Below are positions 21,955-33,769 of a stretch of 64,000 nucleotides of DNA, piece after piece. Source of the DNA: Muscardinus avellanarius (lineage: Eukaryota > Chordata > Mammalia > Rodentia > Gliridae); contig OY726564.1 of assembly GCA_963383645.1 (NCBI GenBank), forward strand, positions 113,200,040 to 113,264,039, in the 5' to 3' direction. The notes beneath the pieces were generated by a model, which worked only from the letters and a program-made list of their open reading frames with translations, searched no databases and was not told the DNA's origin. Position 1 is the first letter of the stretch, and every line of letters begins with the position of its first letter. The position numbers and the translations under genes are program-made.

Positions 21955-23880
21955 TGATACCTTATTTCAAAACATATGACAGAGCTGGAGTAACAAAACA
22001 AGAATGAAAATGGCAAGAAGACTCACGGACCAATAAAACAGAATAAACGGTACAGAGGGAATCTACATACTTACAGCCAGCCGGTTCCTGACAAAGGTCC
22101 AAGAATATATGTTGGAGAAAACACAGCCTGCTCAACAAGTGGTGCTGGGGAAGTTGGATATCTATATGAAGAAGAATAAAACTAGAGCCCCGTTTCCTAC
22201 CCTGCACAAAATTCAACTCAGGTTGGATAAAACACCCGCCTAGAAAATTAGACCAGAAACTTGGCAACTGCTAGAAGAAAACATAGGACCAACTCTCCAG
22301 CAGAGACTTTCTTAATAAGACCCCCGCAGCATAGGAAATAAAACTGAGAATCAATCAATGGGATGCCATCAAAATAAAAAAGCTTCTGCGCGTCAAAGGA
22401 AATAGTCAAGAGTCGGAAGAGAGTCTGCAGAGCGGGAAAAAATTCCAGCTACTTCAACAGAGGACTAGTATCTAGAATATATAAAGAACTAGAGAAACTT
22501 AACACTAAAAAAACCCACAAACAAACAAACAAAATGTGGGCAGTGGAACTGAATAGACACTTCTCAAAAGAAGAAATACAAAAGGTCAACAAATACATGA
22601 AAAAGTGTTCACCGTCACTAGCAGTTGGGGAAATGCAAATCTAAACTACCCTGAATTCTATCTAACTCCAGTTAAAATGGCAATTATCAAGAATACAAAC
22701 AATAATAAATGCTGGCAAGGGTATGAGAACAGGAATGCCTATACACAATTGGTAACAGGAATGCCTATACATGATTGGTAACAGGAATGCCTATACACGA
22801 TTGGTAACAGGAATGCCTATACACGATTGGTAGCAGGAATGCCTATACACGATTGGTAACAAAAATGCCTATACACGATTGGTAACAGGAATGCCTATAC
22901 ACGATTGGTAACAGGAATGCCTATACACGATTGGTAACAGGAATGCTTATACACGATTGGTAACAGGAATGCCTATACACGATTGGTAACAGGAATGCCT
23001 ATACATGATTGGTAACAAAAATACCTATACACGATTGGTAACAGGAATGCCTATACACGATTGGTAACAGGAATGCCTATACACGATTGGTAACAGGAAT
23101 GCCTATACACGATTGGTAACAGGAATGCTTATACACGATTGGTAACAGGAATGCCTATACACGATTGGTAATAGGAATGCCTATACACAATTGGTAATAG
23201 GAATGCCTATACACTACTGGTGGGACTGTAAATGAGTACAGCCACTATGAAGAGCAGCGGAGCTCCTTCAGGAGTCTAGGAATGGGACCACCCTGCGACC
23301 CAGCTGGAACACTCTTCTGTATCTTTCCAAAAGAATTAAGGTCAGGATACTATAGCGATAGGGGCACGGCCATGTTCATAGCAGCACAAGTCACAGTAGC
23401 CTGATATGGAACCAGTGTAGATGAGCAGGCAAGGAAAGTGTCCTATAGACACAATAGAGTTTTGTTCAGCCATCAAGAAGAACAAAAGTATGTCATTTGC
23501 AGGAAAATGGAAAGAGATAGAGAAGATTACGCTCGGTGAGATCCGCCAGTCTCAGAAAGTAAATGGTCCTGTATTTTCTCTCACATGTGGAAGCTGCAGA
23601 GAAAAAAGGAAATACAGGAAACTGCAGGAAATGAGGAGAGAGGCGGGCAGAGTAGTGAAGAGGCTGGGGTGGCAGAAGGGGAGGAGAAAAAGAGGCTTGG
23701 AAAAGGAAACGGACCAAATAACGTTATGATCACCTATGAAAGTAACACTATCAATCTCACTGGCAAGTGTAGAGCAGGAGGAAAAGGAGACAGCACACCA
23801 AGGGATGTGTGCATATAGGAATTCAGCGCTGATGTAGAATTACACTGTACCAATTAAATTCTAAAAAAAAGATCCTGCCA
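21955..23880 (+). mobile_element. L1 3' half (ORF2 C-terminus and 3' UTR), non-coding
   Basis: Landmarks in order: GACCAATAAAACAGAATAAA, TGGTGCTGGGGAAGTTGGAT, GAAAACATAGGACCAACTCT, GGGATGCCATCAAAATAAAA, ACTTCTCAAAAGAAGAAATA, GGTGGGACTGTAAATGAGTA, CAGGAAAATGGAAAGAGATA, and CACTGTACCAATTAAATTCT with a short A run. The frame is broken. It contains a minisatellite at 22728-23221. It is younger than the L1M pieces elsewhere. Confidence 0.9.
22728..23221 (+). repeat. 26-bp minisatellite, 19 copies, inside L1
   Basis: The unit core is GGAATGCCTATACACGATTG followed by GTAACA. The GGAATG start recurs exactly every 26 bp from 22732 to 23200 with no length change. Copies 6 and 12 carry AACAAAAAT, and copies 9 and 16 carry GCTTAT. 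The last copy runs into CACTACTGGTGGGACTGT, the normal L1 sequence. Confidence 0.97.
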
Positions 23881-23945
23881 AAGACTAGAAAGACCATCCC
23901 ATCCAGTTCACACTTCACTTACATTTTTCTAAAAATATTATAGAT

Positions 23946-24133
23946 TGCCGGGCGTGGTGGCGCACGCTTGTAATCCCCGCGCTTGGGAGGCAGAGACAGG
24001 AGGATCGCGCAGGTTCAAAGCCAGCCGCGCGTGCTGGCTTCGGAGACCCTGTTTCCAAATATAAAATGTAAAAATAGGTCTGGGAGTGTAGCCCGGAGGT
24101 AGAAGGGCTTCCAGGAACCCCAGTACCACCAAA

Positions 24134-24172
<39 letters not shown>

Positions 24173-24200
24173 AAATAAATAAAAAATAAAAAATAAAAAT
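23946..24200 (+). mobile_element. Young B1-dID SINE with 15-bp target duplication
   Basis: Starts TGCCGGGCGTGGTGG and ends GCTTCCAGGAACCCCAGTAC with an (AAAT)n tail. AAAAATATTATAGAT flanks it at 23931-23945 and 24201-24215. B-box-less right half; inserted just behind the L1. Confidence 0.95.
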
Positions 24201-25079
24201 AAAAATATTATAGATCTCGTTTTTGTCTTCTTTTCTTTCCCCATCCCACTTATACACCTTTCCCCCCAAAATCAGTAGAATCCTCTAAAGAAAAAGATGT
24301 GACACTAAAGTCTGATCTATTGAGTGGATTTAAAGTGAGTCCCTCTGCCCCTACGCAAGGATGGGGCTCTGCAAAGATCCGCCCATCAGCACTCATCCCT
24401 CCCCTGGCAGTGCCTCTAAGACATGCACGAGGGCTGCCGTTGGAATGCCCGGGGGTGCGAGGTCACAGCCCTGGCTTCCCAGGCGCCGCCCCCATGGTCC
24501 AGCCCACCCGCTGGCGTATGTGCCAAGCATACACACAGGCGGGGCTGGGGCTCTGCCCTGAGCCCCATCAGCTTGGTCCTCGCTTTGCCTCTTCTCCTTG
24601 GTCTTTCACATCGAGTAGCCACTCCAAGCTCCCTATACATAGCAAACATCACCCCTAGAACCACAGGCGTGGTGCTCTCAACCTCCAGCTCAAACCACCC
24701 TGAAATGATCTTCCCAAGTGATTGGCTAATTTGATGCACTCACCAAAAACCCACAAAAAGCACAGAGTATTGTGTAGATAGCAAAAGCCCCCGCTGTGTC
24801 AGACACCGCACCCTGTCCCCCCTACGGCTTCCACGATCCCTGGCCCCCGTCTAACCTCTCAAAGCACTAGCACACATGATTTGTACTATATTGCACGGTA
24901 CTTCTGTCTTATTTTCTGAGTGTCTACATGTTTCACCTAAGTGTGGGCGTGTTCTGCCTTTCCAAGTGCAAGACAACTAACTCCTAAGAGAACACACACA
25001 TCTCTCGCGACCCTGATCTCATCATCATCGGCCATTCTGTGCGGCTCGTTCCCCTGTTGCCCTGACTTTGCCACCAAAC

Positions 25080-25170
25080 ATCAGCTCCTTGAGAAAAGAA
25101 ACCATTTCCTTCTCAGTGCTGGCTGCAAAGCAGATGCACACGGAGCACGAGGTGAGTGAGTGTAAGAGCG
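25080..25170 (+). mobile_element. Possible L2 tail
   Basis: CAGCTCCTTGAGAAAAGAAA, CAGTGCTGGCTGCAAAGCAG and GAGGTGAGTGAGTG resemble the L2 3' terminus pattern. Confidence 0.35.
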
Positions 25171-25252
25171 GTCCTCCGACGGGCGGGCACGGCGCTGCCT
25201 AAGATTGAGAACTCAGACGATGAGTGACTATAAAATAATCAAAGTATTCAAG

Positions 25253-25253
25253 A

Positions 25254-25318
<65 letters not shown>

Positions 25319-25336
25319 AGGAGAGAGGGAGAGAAA
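25253..25336. repeat. (GA)n microsatellite
   Basis: About 80 bp of GA with a few AAAG and GGAG interruptions. Confidence 0.95.
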
Positions 25337-26216
25337 GGCTATAAAAATATTGAGAATACCAGAATACTAGTTCCACATGCTGTTGAAAACTAAAATCTGG
25401 TGTTTATTGCTAATAAGTTCTAACCAGCGCAACGCACAAGTATGAAACTCATAATATAAACTACCCATCTTTTTATTTGGACTTTAATTCCCGGCTTTAA
25501 TCAGAACTACGTTTTGAATAGTAAACAGCATCTGTGAACCAGCGTACTGCTGGTAAGTGGGAATCCTTTGGATTTTCCTTGGGGCACTGTGGAACCTCCT
25601 GTGTCCATGGGTCTCTTCTGACAGGCCCCCCAAAATCCACGGTTTCTGGGTCACTGGCTTCTGTAGGCATCCAGGTCCCATGGCATTATCTCCACTGGAG
25701 GAGAAAGAAAACCAGTCCCTCCCTAACTGGAGACCTCGCCCTCTTCCTGGCTCCCACTCCCTCTTCTGGGCCCACTTCTGTTTCTACCTCCTCCTCCAGG
25801 AAGCCTGTCTGGCTACAAAAGGGCTCCCTCCTCCATTCTCTGGGAAATCTTAGGTAATACAGCTCTTTTTTTTCCTCTCGTGTAGCATAACTTCCCCTGT
25901 ATTTTTAGGTAACATCTAATATTCTTAAAATGTGGCCTGCCCTCCGCTTTATAATTTGAAAGTGAGGACGTAAACAGTTTTGTTCCTGAATATTTATGTT
26001 TAATCTCTCATGTTAATCTTTGTATTTAAGGAAATATTATCCTATGAGCATGTGTACGTGGGAGGTTGATGACATGTATGACTGGCAGCAGTAGCACATT
26101 AAAGAATACACAGAAAGGATTCACGGTGAGGGGGCAGGCTGCTCACAGGCATCTATCTCATTTCCCTCCCCCAATCCCATCACGGTAACAGTAAAAACAT
26201 TAAAAGAGAATAATTA

Positions 26217-26413
26217 AGGCAGGTGCAATGACATACACCTATAATTCTAGTATTCGGGAGGCTGAGACAAGAGGATTACAGGTTTGAGGCCAACACTGAC
26301 AACTTAGAGAAACCCTCGGCAATTTAGAGAGACACCGTTTCAAAATCTAAAAGAGGGATGGAGACGCAGCTCGGTGGCAGAGCACCCTGGGTTCAATCCC
26401 AGCATCAGAAAAA
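26217..26413 (+). mobile_element. B1-dID SINE, older
   Basis: GCAGGTGCAATGACATACAC (B1 start) through ID half GACGCAGCTCGGTGGCAGAG and TGGGTTCAATCCCAG. Diverged. Confidence 0.88.
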
Positions 26414-27468
26414 TTAATTTAAAAATATGTTAATGAGGGCAAAGCAGGAGAGGATCTAGTGATGGACAAGAGATTTCCAAAATGCACTGGCTTTAAGAGA
26501 ACAAGAACAGGGGTGAGGCCACTGCATTTGGGTTTGGTCCTTGAGGGTACCTGGTACTCACACCAATGGGTATAGCTGTGGGGCAGACGCAGGAAAGCTG
26601 GGGGTACAGGGTCCCCTCTTCCACCCACAGCACCCCGTGCCTGCCCTGGCAGGAGGCAGGAAGTGTTTTTCCTGGAGATATTATATCCAAAGATGTTTCC
26701 GACTTGGAGCTCCGAGGCTGGGCGGACCGCAAAGGGGTTAAACACAGAGCACGTGCTGAAGGTCCACTTTTGCAGCGTTGCTACAAAGCCCTCTTTCCTG
26801 CGCTGTCCCCAGAAGGCCAGCAGCGGGATGGTTTTCCTGTGCCTAACTGGCAGAATCATTGGCCGATCTCTGGAGATCTCACAGACCCAGGAAAACGCCC
26901 CAGAGGTGAGCAGTTTCAGTGGAAAAGCCAGTTTCATGACCTCCTTGCGTGGAGGTCCCCACGTCACAGACTCCTCCAACATGCACAAGTTCTAAGCAGT
27001 CAAATGGACTGGATATGTCAAGACCATTCACTGGAGCGAGTCCGAGGTGGCAGTGAAGACACTCTGTCCAACCGTGCTGCGATGCCTGACTTCAGCTCAG
27101 AGCTCTCTTTTCCTTCCCCACCTTGCTCTCCTGCGTAGCTGGGGCTCCAGAGGAGACATTGCTCCAGCCAGTCAGATGACCTTGACTCAGACATGGACTT
27201 GGAAAGTAGTCACCCGGGAGGCTGGCAGGGCAGGCAGAGGCGGCGTAGCTCGGATCTCAGGGCTACGGCCCGATGGTGGCTTCCTGACCCACCGCCTCTG
27301 GAGTGGCAGAGGCGGCTCCCTGACAGCCCCGCTATGGAATTCTCTTTCGGGAATCATTCCTGGCAACACAACCTCGGTCAGTGAGTTTGTCTTCTTGGTG
27401 GTTTTTGGAGCAGTTTCTCTCCCTTCATTAATTCTCTTCTATTTAAAGTAGTTGGAAAAGAGTGTATT
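26414..27468. other. GC-rich block open on both strands
   Basis: A 190-codon plus frame (26566-27138) overlaps a 189-codon minus frame (26419-26988). Neither shows a domain, signal peptide or compositional protein character. They are interpreted as chance in stop-poor, GC-rich DNA. Confidence 0.5.
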
Positions 27469-27667
27469 GCTGGCCATTGTGGTGACACACACCTGCAATC
27501 CCAGTACCTGGGAGGTGGAGGGAGGAGGATCGCAGGTTCAAGGGCAGCCTCAGCAGTGGAGTAAGACTCTCGGCAACCTGGTGAGACCTTGTTTCAAAAC
27601 AAAAAAAAAGACTGGAGGGGTAGCTTGGAGGTGGGATGCTCCTGAGTTCAATCCTCAGTGCAAAGCC
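27469..27667 (+). mobile_element. B1-dID SINE
   Basis: GCTGGCCATTGTGGTGACAC start, ID half GACTGGAGGGGTAGCTTGGA, end GTTCAATCCTCAGTGC. Confidence 0.88.
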
Positions 27668-29968
27668 AACAAATAAAAAGAACTCTGAAAATATAGTGGC
27701 TGTATCTAGACAACTTATATCTTTGGAAAAATGAATGGACCGTAAGCAAAACAACAGCCTTAACCTGCAGTAATTTATAAATAACAATAAAAACTGGCAT
27801 GAAGTAATGATTGACATGCGTGTGCAGTATATTGATACAGTCGTAAATTCCTAAACTTTTCACTCCAAGAAAGAGCCTTCAACTGGAGGCGGGAGGGGAG
27901 GGTTGGGGGGAATTACACACAAATTAAATAAATAACATGTATGTGAAATTTTAAGCTGAAAATTAAAGGTGTAAGTCAGAGGGACGACCCTTGAGTAGCT
28001 TTGCAGGAAACAAGACATCAGATGAGGATAAAACAGAAAGAGAAAATTCTGGTGGTAGACATGTTCATAAACTAACCGCCCCATCTTCGCTGGCCACTGT
28101 GTGGGTTACATTTTCTTTACTAGGAAGTTAAGTACTGAGATTTAGTTTCGGGGTTTTGTCATTTTTGAATTTATTAGAAAGGAAAACCTTTTACTCGGCG
28201 TGACACAGGCACTTGAGTGCCTTTCAAAGGCTCCAAGGTCTTACTGTCTTCATTTCATTCTCTGTTCCAGGGCAATGTAATTTACATTGTTTGAAAAAGA
28301 AAAAGCTTTCAAGTTCAGAACAATGACTGGTTTACTTGAAAAGGGTATAGGGTGCGATAGGGATTCCTGTTATTAAAACGCAAAGACAAATATCACTCAG
28401 CTCTGCGGGCCACACACTCAATTACAGAGTGAATTTAAAAGACCCCACAAACTCTGAAAGCAAGCTTATTTGTAACGGCCTCAGAGTGCGTATCAATCAT
28501 ACAGCACTCCGAGCGACCTTGTGTTAAATACAAGTGTTCTCCTGGCGTAGGATTCCATACATTTGTAACTGTTCGACTTAATAAAAGCACCCTGTTTACA
28601 AACCCAGCATCTTTTTGACTTCTCTCAGAAAATGAGAGTCAGGAAGGCATTGTGCAAATAAAATCCGCTGACAATTCCCAGGACTCCGCAGATGAATGGT
28701 TTAAATTTTCCCTCATCATTTGTCACCGAGCTGCAAACAAAAATCAAAGCTGCGCCCCCCCCCCCTATCATTTTCAGCACGGAAACATCGCAAAGAGGCG
28801 ATCCTAAAGGGAAGAGGGGCGGCGGGCCCTCCATCAAATCAGGAGGTTTTCTGAAATCCTTTGCGGTGACTCTTGGGCTGTCTTTGTTTTGCGCTCTCTT
28901 GATTTTTCTGCCCTCTGATATCAACAGAATTCACGGGGCCCCTTCTGAGAGCACAGAGCTGAGCACCAGTGTGCTATCAAGAGCCCTTCTCCCTGGGTCC
29001 CGGGGATGGGAAACCCTCTGGCCTTGGAGTCTCAGCCCTGCGCGTAGGATGAGGTTCCCGGCCCGCTCCAAGCGCAGCCGGTGGTCTGTGCCCCTCTCTT
29101 GGCTCCAAGGCTTCCCCAGGGAGAAACAGGGATTCGGGGAAGGGAGAAGGAGCAGAAAGGCCCTCCAGGCCTGCTCAGGACTCCACGCCTGAGCACCGCT
29201 TTCTGGGGGCAAGTGTGAGATGAAGAACAACGCAAGCTTGGGACAGAGAGAGCAGAGCTGGAGGAGGAGAGCAGCCCGCGGGGAGGAGCCGAGGCACAGG
29301 CAGAGGGGCTCCGCTCTCCCAGATGCTCCGGTGGCCCCTGGAGCGGCCAAGACCACCGGCTAGGAGCTCCCCTGCGGCCCCGCAGAGGCCAGAGGAAGGG
29401 ACACAGGGTTAGCACACACAGGGTTCCCCAAGGAGCCGGCCCCAGCCCTGTGAATGTCAGCACCTTCCTGCCTTCCGTCTCTGCAGGCGGTGACCACGCG
29501 TGTGTCCTGGGACGTGTAAGGATGAAGAGTGATCACGCAGGAGCCGTGCATTCAGGGACTCCTCAGAAATGTGAATTTCCTCGTGGAAAACCTTTTGACT
29601 CACCATGTCCCACCCATCAACACGCTAAGTGCTCTCTCCCGGACACATCTGCAACGGTATGCCCTGAGATTTGCAGGCCACTGAACTAGGAGGGGAACAG
29701 AAAGTCGCACGTCTATCCAGTAGGTAAAATCATGGTGAACACGAATGGTGTCAAGCCAGGACAGGGCAAAGCAAGAAGGCAGATAAGAAATCCAGAACCG
29801 CGGGCTGGGGAGCCACACGGGGACCTGTGGTGTGATTAGAGGATTAGGGGCACCCCCCCTCCCCCGACTCCACAGTGGAATGTGTAGAGGAAACTAGAGG
29901 GGTGCTGGGGGCGGGAAAGACAGCGCTGAAAGAAACACAAAATGAAAATTCTATGACTAGAGAATTAT
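27668..29968. other. 2.3-kb repeat-poor block, candidate conserved non-coding region
   Basis: No SINE, LINE or dinucleotide repeat between the two flanking SINEs, although the surrounding density is about one SINE per 1.3 kb. The core 28090-28960 has moderate GC, a C12 run at about 28755 and AT-rich motifs such as GTTTACAAACCCAG. The overlapping frames at 28692-29463 look like chance. Confidence 0.45.
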
Positions 29969-29969
29969 T

Positions 29970-30165
29970 TAGCTGGGTGTGGTTCTGCATGCCGGTCATC
30001 CCAGTCAGTACTTGGGAGGCTGGAGCAAGAGGACCGCAGGTTTGAGGCCAGCCTCAACAACTTAATGAAACCCTGTTTCAAAATAAAAAATAAAAAAGGC
30101 TGGAGGTAAAGAATGTCTCTGGGTATGGATGATGATAGAATGTCCCTGGGTTCAGTCCCCAGAAC
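29970..30165 (+). mobile_element. B1-dID SINE with internal duplication of the ID half
   Basis: AGCTGGGTGTGGTTCTGCAT start. AATGTCTCTGGGTATGG is followed by AATGTCCCTGGGTTCAG, a short direct duplication within the right half. Confidence 0.85.
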
Positions 30166-30707
30166 AGAGGGGTTCACATGGTCTCCCACCCTGGGGTGGG
30201 GTGGGGTGAGGGCTTGGGCTCATCTTCAGTCATCCCTGCAGACAGCCGCACAGTCCACGGCCAAGACTCGGAAGCTCTGCCTGCTGCTCTGTGTCTTAAA
30301 TGTAGACGTCCTCGGGGGCGGTGTTTCTCCAACGGCGTCTTCTGACTCCCGCGGTCTGTGGGTTCTCGTGAGGATGTAAAAGGAATTCTGTGCTGGTGTT
30401 TACTAAGGTCACTTAGTGGAAGGGGCTTTCTGAGCACGGTCATCCAGTTGTAGAGGTGGCGTCGTGCGAGTCGGTCGTTTACCTAGAGTACGCCAAGCAA
30501 AGGGCAGAGCCGGCCGTCGTCGCGATGGCGTCATCAGCGACACGACAGCGCCAGGTGGAAGGTTCCCTCTCAACACGGTGAAAGTATAAAAGAATGGTGG
30601 TTACCTCGCCCAAGGCAGGCCGGACCCAGCACCCAAACAGCCTGTGCCCGGCAGCCAGGCACGTGCCTGCTGAGTAGCTAACTATGGTTCCTAAAAGAAC
30701 ATCATTC
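30166..30707. other. Unannotated intron
   Basis: GC-rich, some CpG (30440-30560), no gene or repeat recognised. Confidence 0.5.
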
Positions 30708-30945
30708 CCAGCCCGATAGGGTGGTATACATCTCTGATCTCTTATTCGGGAGGCTGAGACAGGAAGATCACAGGTTCAAGGCCAGCCTCGGCATGTAGCA
30801 AGACCCCCAGCAACCTAGTGAGGACTTGTTTCAAAACAAAACAAAAAATAAAATAACAGAGGGCTGAGAGTATAGCTCCGAGGTAGAATTCTCCCGGGTT
30901 CGATCCTCAGCACTACACACACGCCAACACACACGCACAGAACAA
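30708..30945 (+). mobile_element. B1-dID SINE with a CA-type tail
   Basis: CCCGATAGGGTGGTATACAT start, ID half TATAGCTCCGAGGTAGAATT, end CAGCACTACACACACG running into imperfect CA. Confidence 0.88.
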
Positions 30946-32135
30946 CACACCTCGCACTGAAGCGTATCAGCTGAAGTTCCTTAAGAACATGGTCTGTAAT
31001 TTGAGTTTGCTTTTTTGGATGAAAACAAATAAACAAAACTTGAGAAAACAAATAAAACACAATTTTTATGTGTGTAGATATATAGACTAAATGAATATCC
31101 TGCTTTGTGCATGCGATAGTGTGAGTAAGAATACTTATCCACATTCAGAATCCAGAAGGGTGTCAGTGAGGGGCTCTGTACATCACCCACATCTAAACAA
31201 CACTGGTTTGGGGAAAGTGTTTTTGAAAGTCCTTGTGAGGGCTGGTGAGTTTAAACCGGGCACAAATGGCCTTGGCTGGTCAATACCTCGGGTCAGAGCT
31301 GAGGAGTCGCTGCGTTGGGGGCTCACTACAGAGCTGGCCCTGCTCCTGGGCCCGGCCAGGGAGCGCCCGCACGTGGGCCGGGGTGGGGCAGGGCCTGCTC
31401 TGGCCTGGACTTAGGTCCCGCCATATGTACGGCGGGGATAATAATACCTGACCTCCATCCTCCGGCTGCAAGAGGAAAACAAACCCAACTGCAGGGGGAC
31501 AAAGAGGCAGCAGATGTGGAGCGTTCTCGTGTATTCAGGGGAAGGTGCCATTTGAGAGGAGCTCTTGCAATGTCTCAACAGAGGGCCTAATTCACGCGGA
31601 CGGGGTCACTGAACCTGCGTCTAATTTTGCTGCAAACGATCTGCTTCCTTTAAGAAGCGGGTCAGTCAAATGCTGAGCTGTGCGGCTCAAAAACAGAGTT
31701 GTGGCAGCAGGAGGGAGGCCCGTGTGAGACAGGACAAGGCCGGGCCCTTAGGAAAGAAAGGGACACGGAGCGGAGCGAGCGCTCCAGGAAGGGGACGGAG
31801 GCTCTGGAGAAGGAGGCCCCAGCGCAGGCGCAGGCGCAGGGAAGGTGCTTCCCAACCACAAATCCCCTGGAGGAGGGAGAGCTGCGGCACCCTGGGGAAG
31901 GCTGGGCCGCTCCCCTGCCAGCCACGTCGCTGCCTCCGCGGATCTTGGGGGATGGATTCAAGGGGCACCTAAGTTGTGGCCCTCTCCTCAGCCATGAGCT
32001 CCTCAAGTTACACGTCTCTTAGTATTCACAGCCCCAGCTTTGTGCAAGACGGTCTCCCGACTACTGTGTACCTGGACATGCATCCATTTATTTTCAGAGC
32101 CTCTGGACGCATCAGTTTCCTCAGGAGAAGTTGCC
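30946..32135. other. Intron with a small CpG-rich segment
   Basis: 31730-31960 holds about 15 CpGs in 230 bp and the triplet GCGCAGGCGCAGGCGCAGG, which contains NRF1-like cores. No TATA, exon or frame can be supported; overlapping frames of about 100 codons on both strands follow from the GC content. Confidence 0.4.
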
Positions 32136-32344
32136 AAGCCGGGCGTGGTGGCCACAATTCTGATCCCAGCACCCGGGAGGCTGAGACCGGAGGATGGCGG
32201 TTCTTGAGCAGCCTCAGCTACTTAGCAAAGTCCCTTGCAACTCAGCGAGACCACGTTTCCAAATAAAGAAGAAAAAATAGGGCTGGGGGTGTAGCTTGGA
32301 GGTAGAAGGCCCCTGGGTTCCATCCCCAGTACCACACACACAGA
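32136..32344 (+). mobile_element. B1-dID SINE
   Basis: AGCCGGGCGTGGTGGCCACA start, ID half GGGCTGGGGGTGTAGCTTGG, end CCCCAGTACCACACACACAG. The flanks are similar but imperfect (AGAAGTTGCCA and AGGAGTTGCCA). Confidence 0.93.
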
Positions 32345-33510
32345 AAAGGAGTTGCCATCACTATTCCTTGTACCATGTAAGAATTTAGAAACCATCCTGC
32401 AAACTCTGCTCCTTACCACAACCCCACACGTTGTCTAGAGTGAACCCCATCATACACTGGCATCACGAGAAATCACACAAAGAATGGCATGTGAAAGTAT
32501 GTCACTACCAGACACGAATGTGCATAAAACTTACTCAGAGAAGGAGAAACATTTTTATTTTATGTTCAGGGATTGTGTTCATCCTTTAGAGAGGATGATT
32601 AGGAAAAGGACTATTTGATGAAAGAAAGACCTTACGATGGAACATGGAGAGAAGTGAAGAGGCGGAAGGAGGAGCCTGGGTCTTAGAAGGACGCTCAGGG
32701 CAGCTGAACGGGTGGGTGGCTGCACGGATCTCCCATGGCGGAGGGTGTGGACTGGCTAACCAAAGATCTCCTTCCTGAAGTCAACAGCGCTCCTGAGGCT
32801 CCTGGCAAAGCTCTTGGTCCCCTGAACAATATTCAAGCGTTTGAAAATCCATCTGTATTATGGGGAGGAGGGGAGAGGCCGCAGCTCTGGACACATCCTC
32901 CCCATGGACTGGGACGATGGTCGCGCGGCTATTGCCGTGGAAAGGAAACGAGGACAAGGACTCGTGGAGTTTCCCCGGGTGCCATCCCATCTATGACTCT
33001 GCAGTGGACGGAAGCCAGATTTTTAATCTGTGTGCAGATCAGGAGCTTCGCCCGACAGTGATCACAATCATAATCATTTCAATCTAGCTCATTCTCACAT
33101 AAAACAGAACTCTCCAGTAGCACGAGAGAGGGAGTTTTGAACTAGTGCAAAAGCAAAGTATAAGATTTTTGGGTACACAGAAACTGTGAACTTATATAAG
33201 AATATACCGTCCTAACAAACACCAGCAGAGGCCAAGGACAGAAAGGACCTGTCCAATTCAGAGTGTGGCGGCAAAGCAGTGCCGTCAATATGGTAACTCA
33301 AACTAAACATAAGATCTCACCGTGTTAGGATCACCAGCCTGGCATGTGCATGCACTAAAGGGAGCCCAGGGAGAGCAGAGATGCCGGGGATTTCGTTCCT
33401 GACAAATGTGGTGCTGTGAATCAACATTTGAAAAATTGATTGTTGGAGAACTAGCTTCTTATCTGACCTCACCCCAAAAAAGAAATGATGGAGTTAGAAA
33501 TGCTAGAGGG
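32345..33510. other. Unannotated intron
   Basis: No assignable repeat. The frame at 32735-33061 has no recognisable domain. Confidence 0.55.
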
Positions 33511-33732
33511 AAGCCGGGCGTGGTGGGCACGCTCGTCATCCCCGCGCTCGGGAGGCTGGGACAGGAGGATCGCACAGGTTCAAAGCCAGCCTCAGCTACT
33601 CAGTGAGGCTCTCAGCAACTTAGTGAGACCCTGTTTCCAAATAAAATATAAAATGGGTCTGGGAGTGTAGCCCGGAGGTAGAAAGCCTCTGGGTTCCACT
33701 CCGGGTAACACCAAAAAAAAAAAAAAAAAAAA
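33511..33732 (+). mobile_element. B1-dID SINE, ancestor-like to the young subfamily
   Basis: AAGCCGGGCGTGGTGGGCAC start and GGTCTGGGAGTGTAGCCCGG as in young copies. It still has the full CAGCAACTTAGTGAGACCCT segment and a right-half CTGGGTTCCACTCC. GCTAGAGGG repeats at 33502-33510 and 33733-33741. Confidence 0.93.
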
Positions 33733-33769
33733 GCTAGAGGGGGCAAAACTCCAAGGCCCCCAGGGTAGA

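Larger units (their letters stand above)
24216..26216. other. GC-richer intron without a recognised gene
   Basis: 24330-24860 is GC-rich, with overlapping frames of about 100-120 codons on both strands and no domain that I recognise. The remainder is ordinary intron with the GA run and L2-like piece listed separately. Confidence 0.5.

Noticed and set aside
22728..23221. Regular array that could be mistaken for a CRISPR
   Set aside because: Units are directly adjacent with no spacers and lie within an L1 in a mammalian genome.
28692..29463. Frames of 141-166 codons on both strands at 28.7-29.5 kb
   Set aside because: GC-rich DNA with overlapping opposite frames and no recognisable protein. 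Kept only as a possible non-coding regulatory region.
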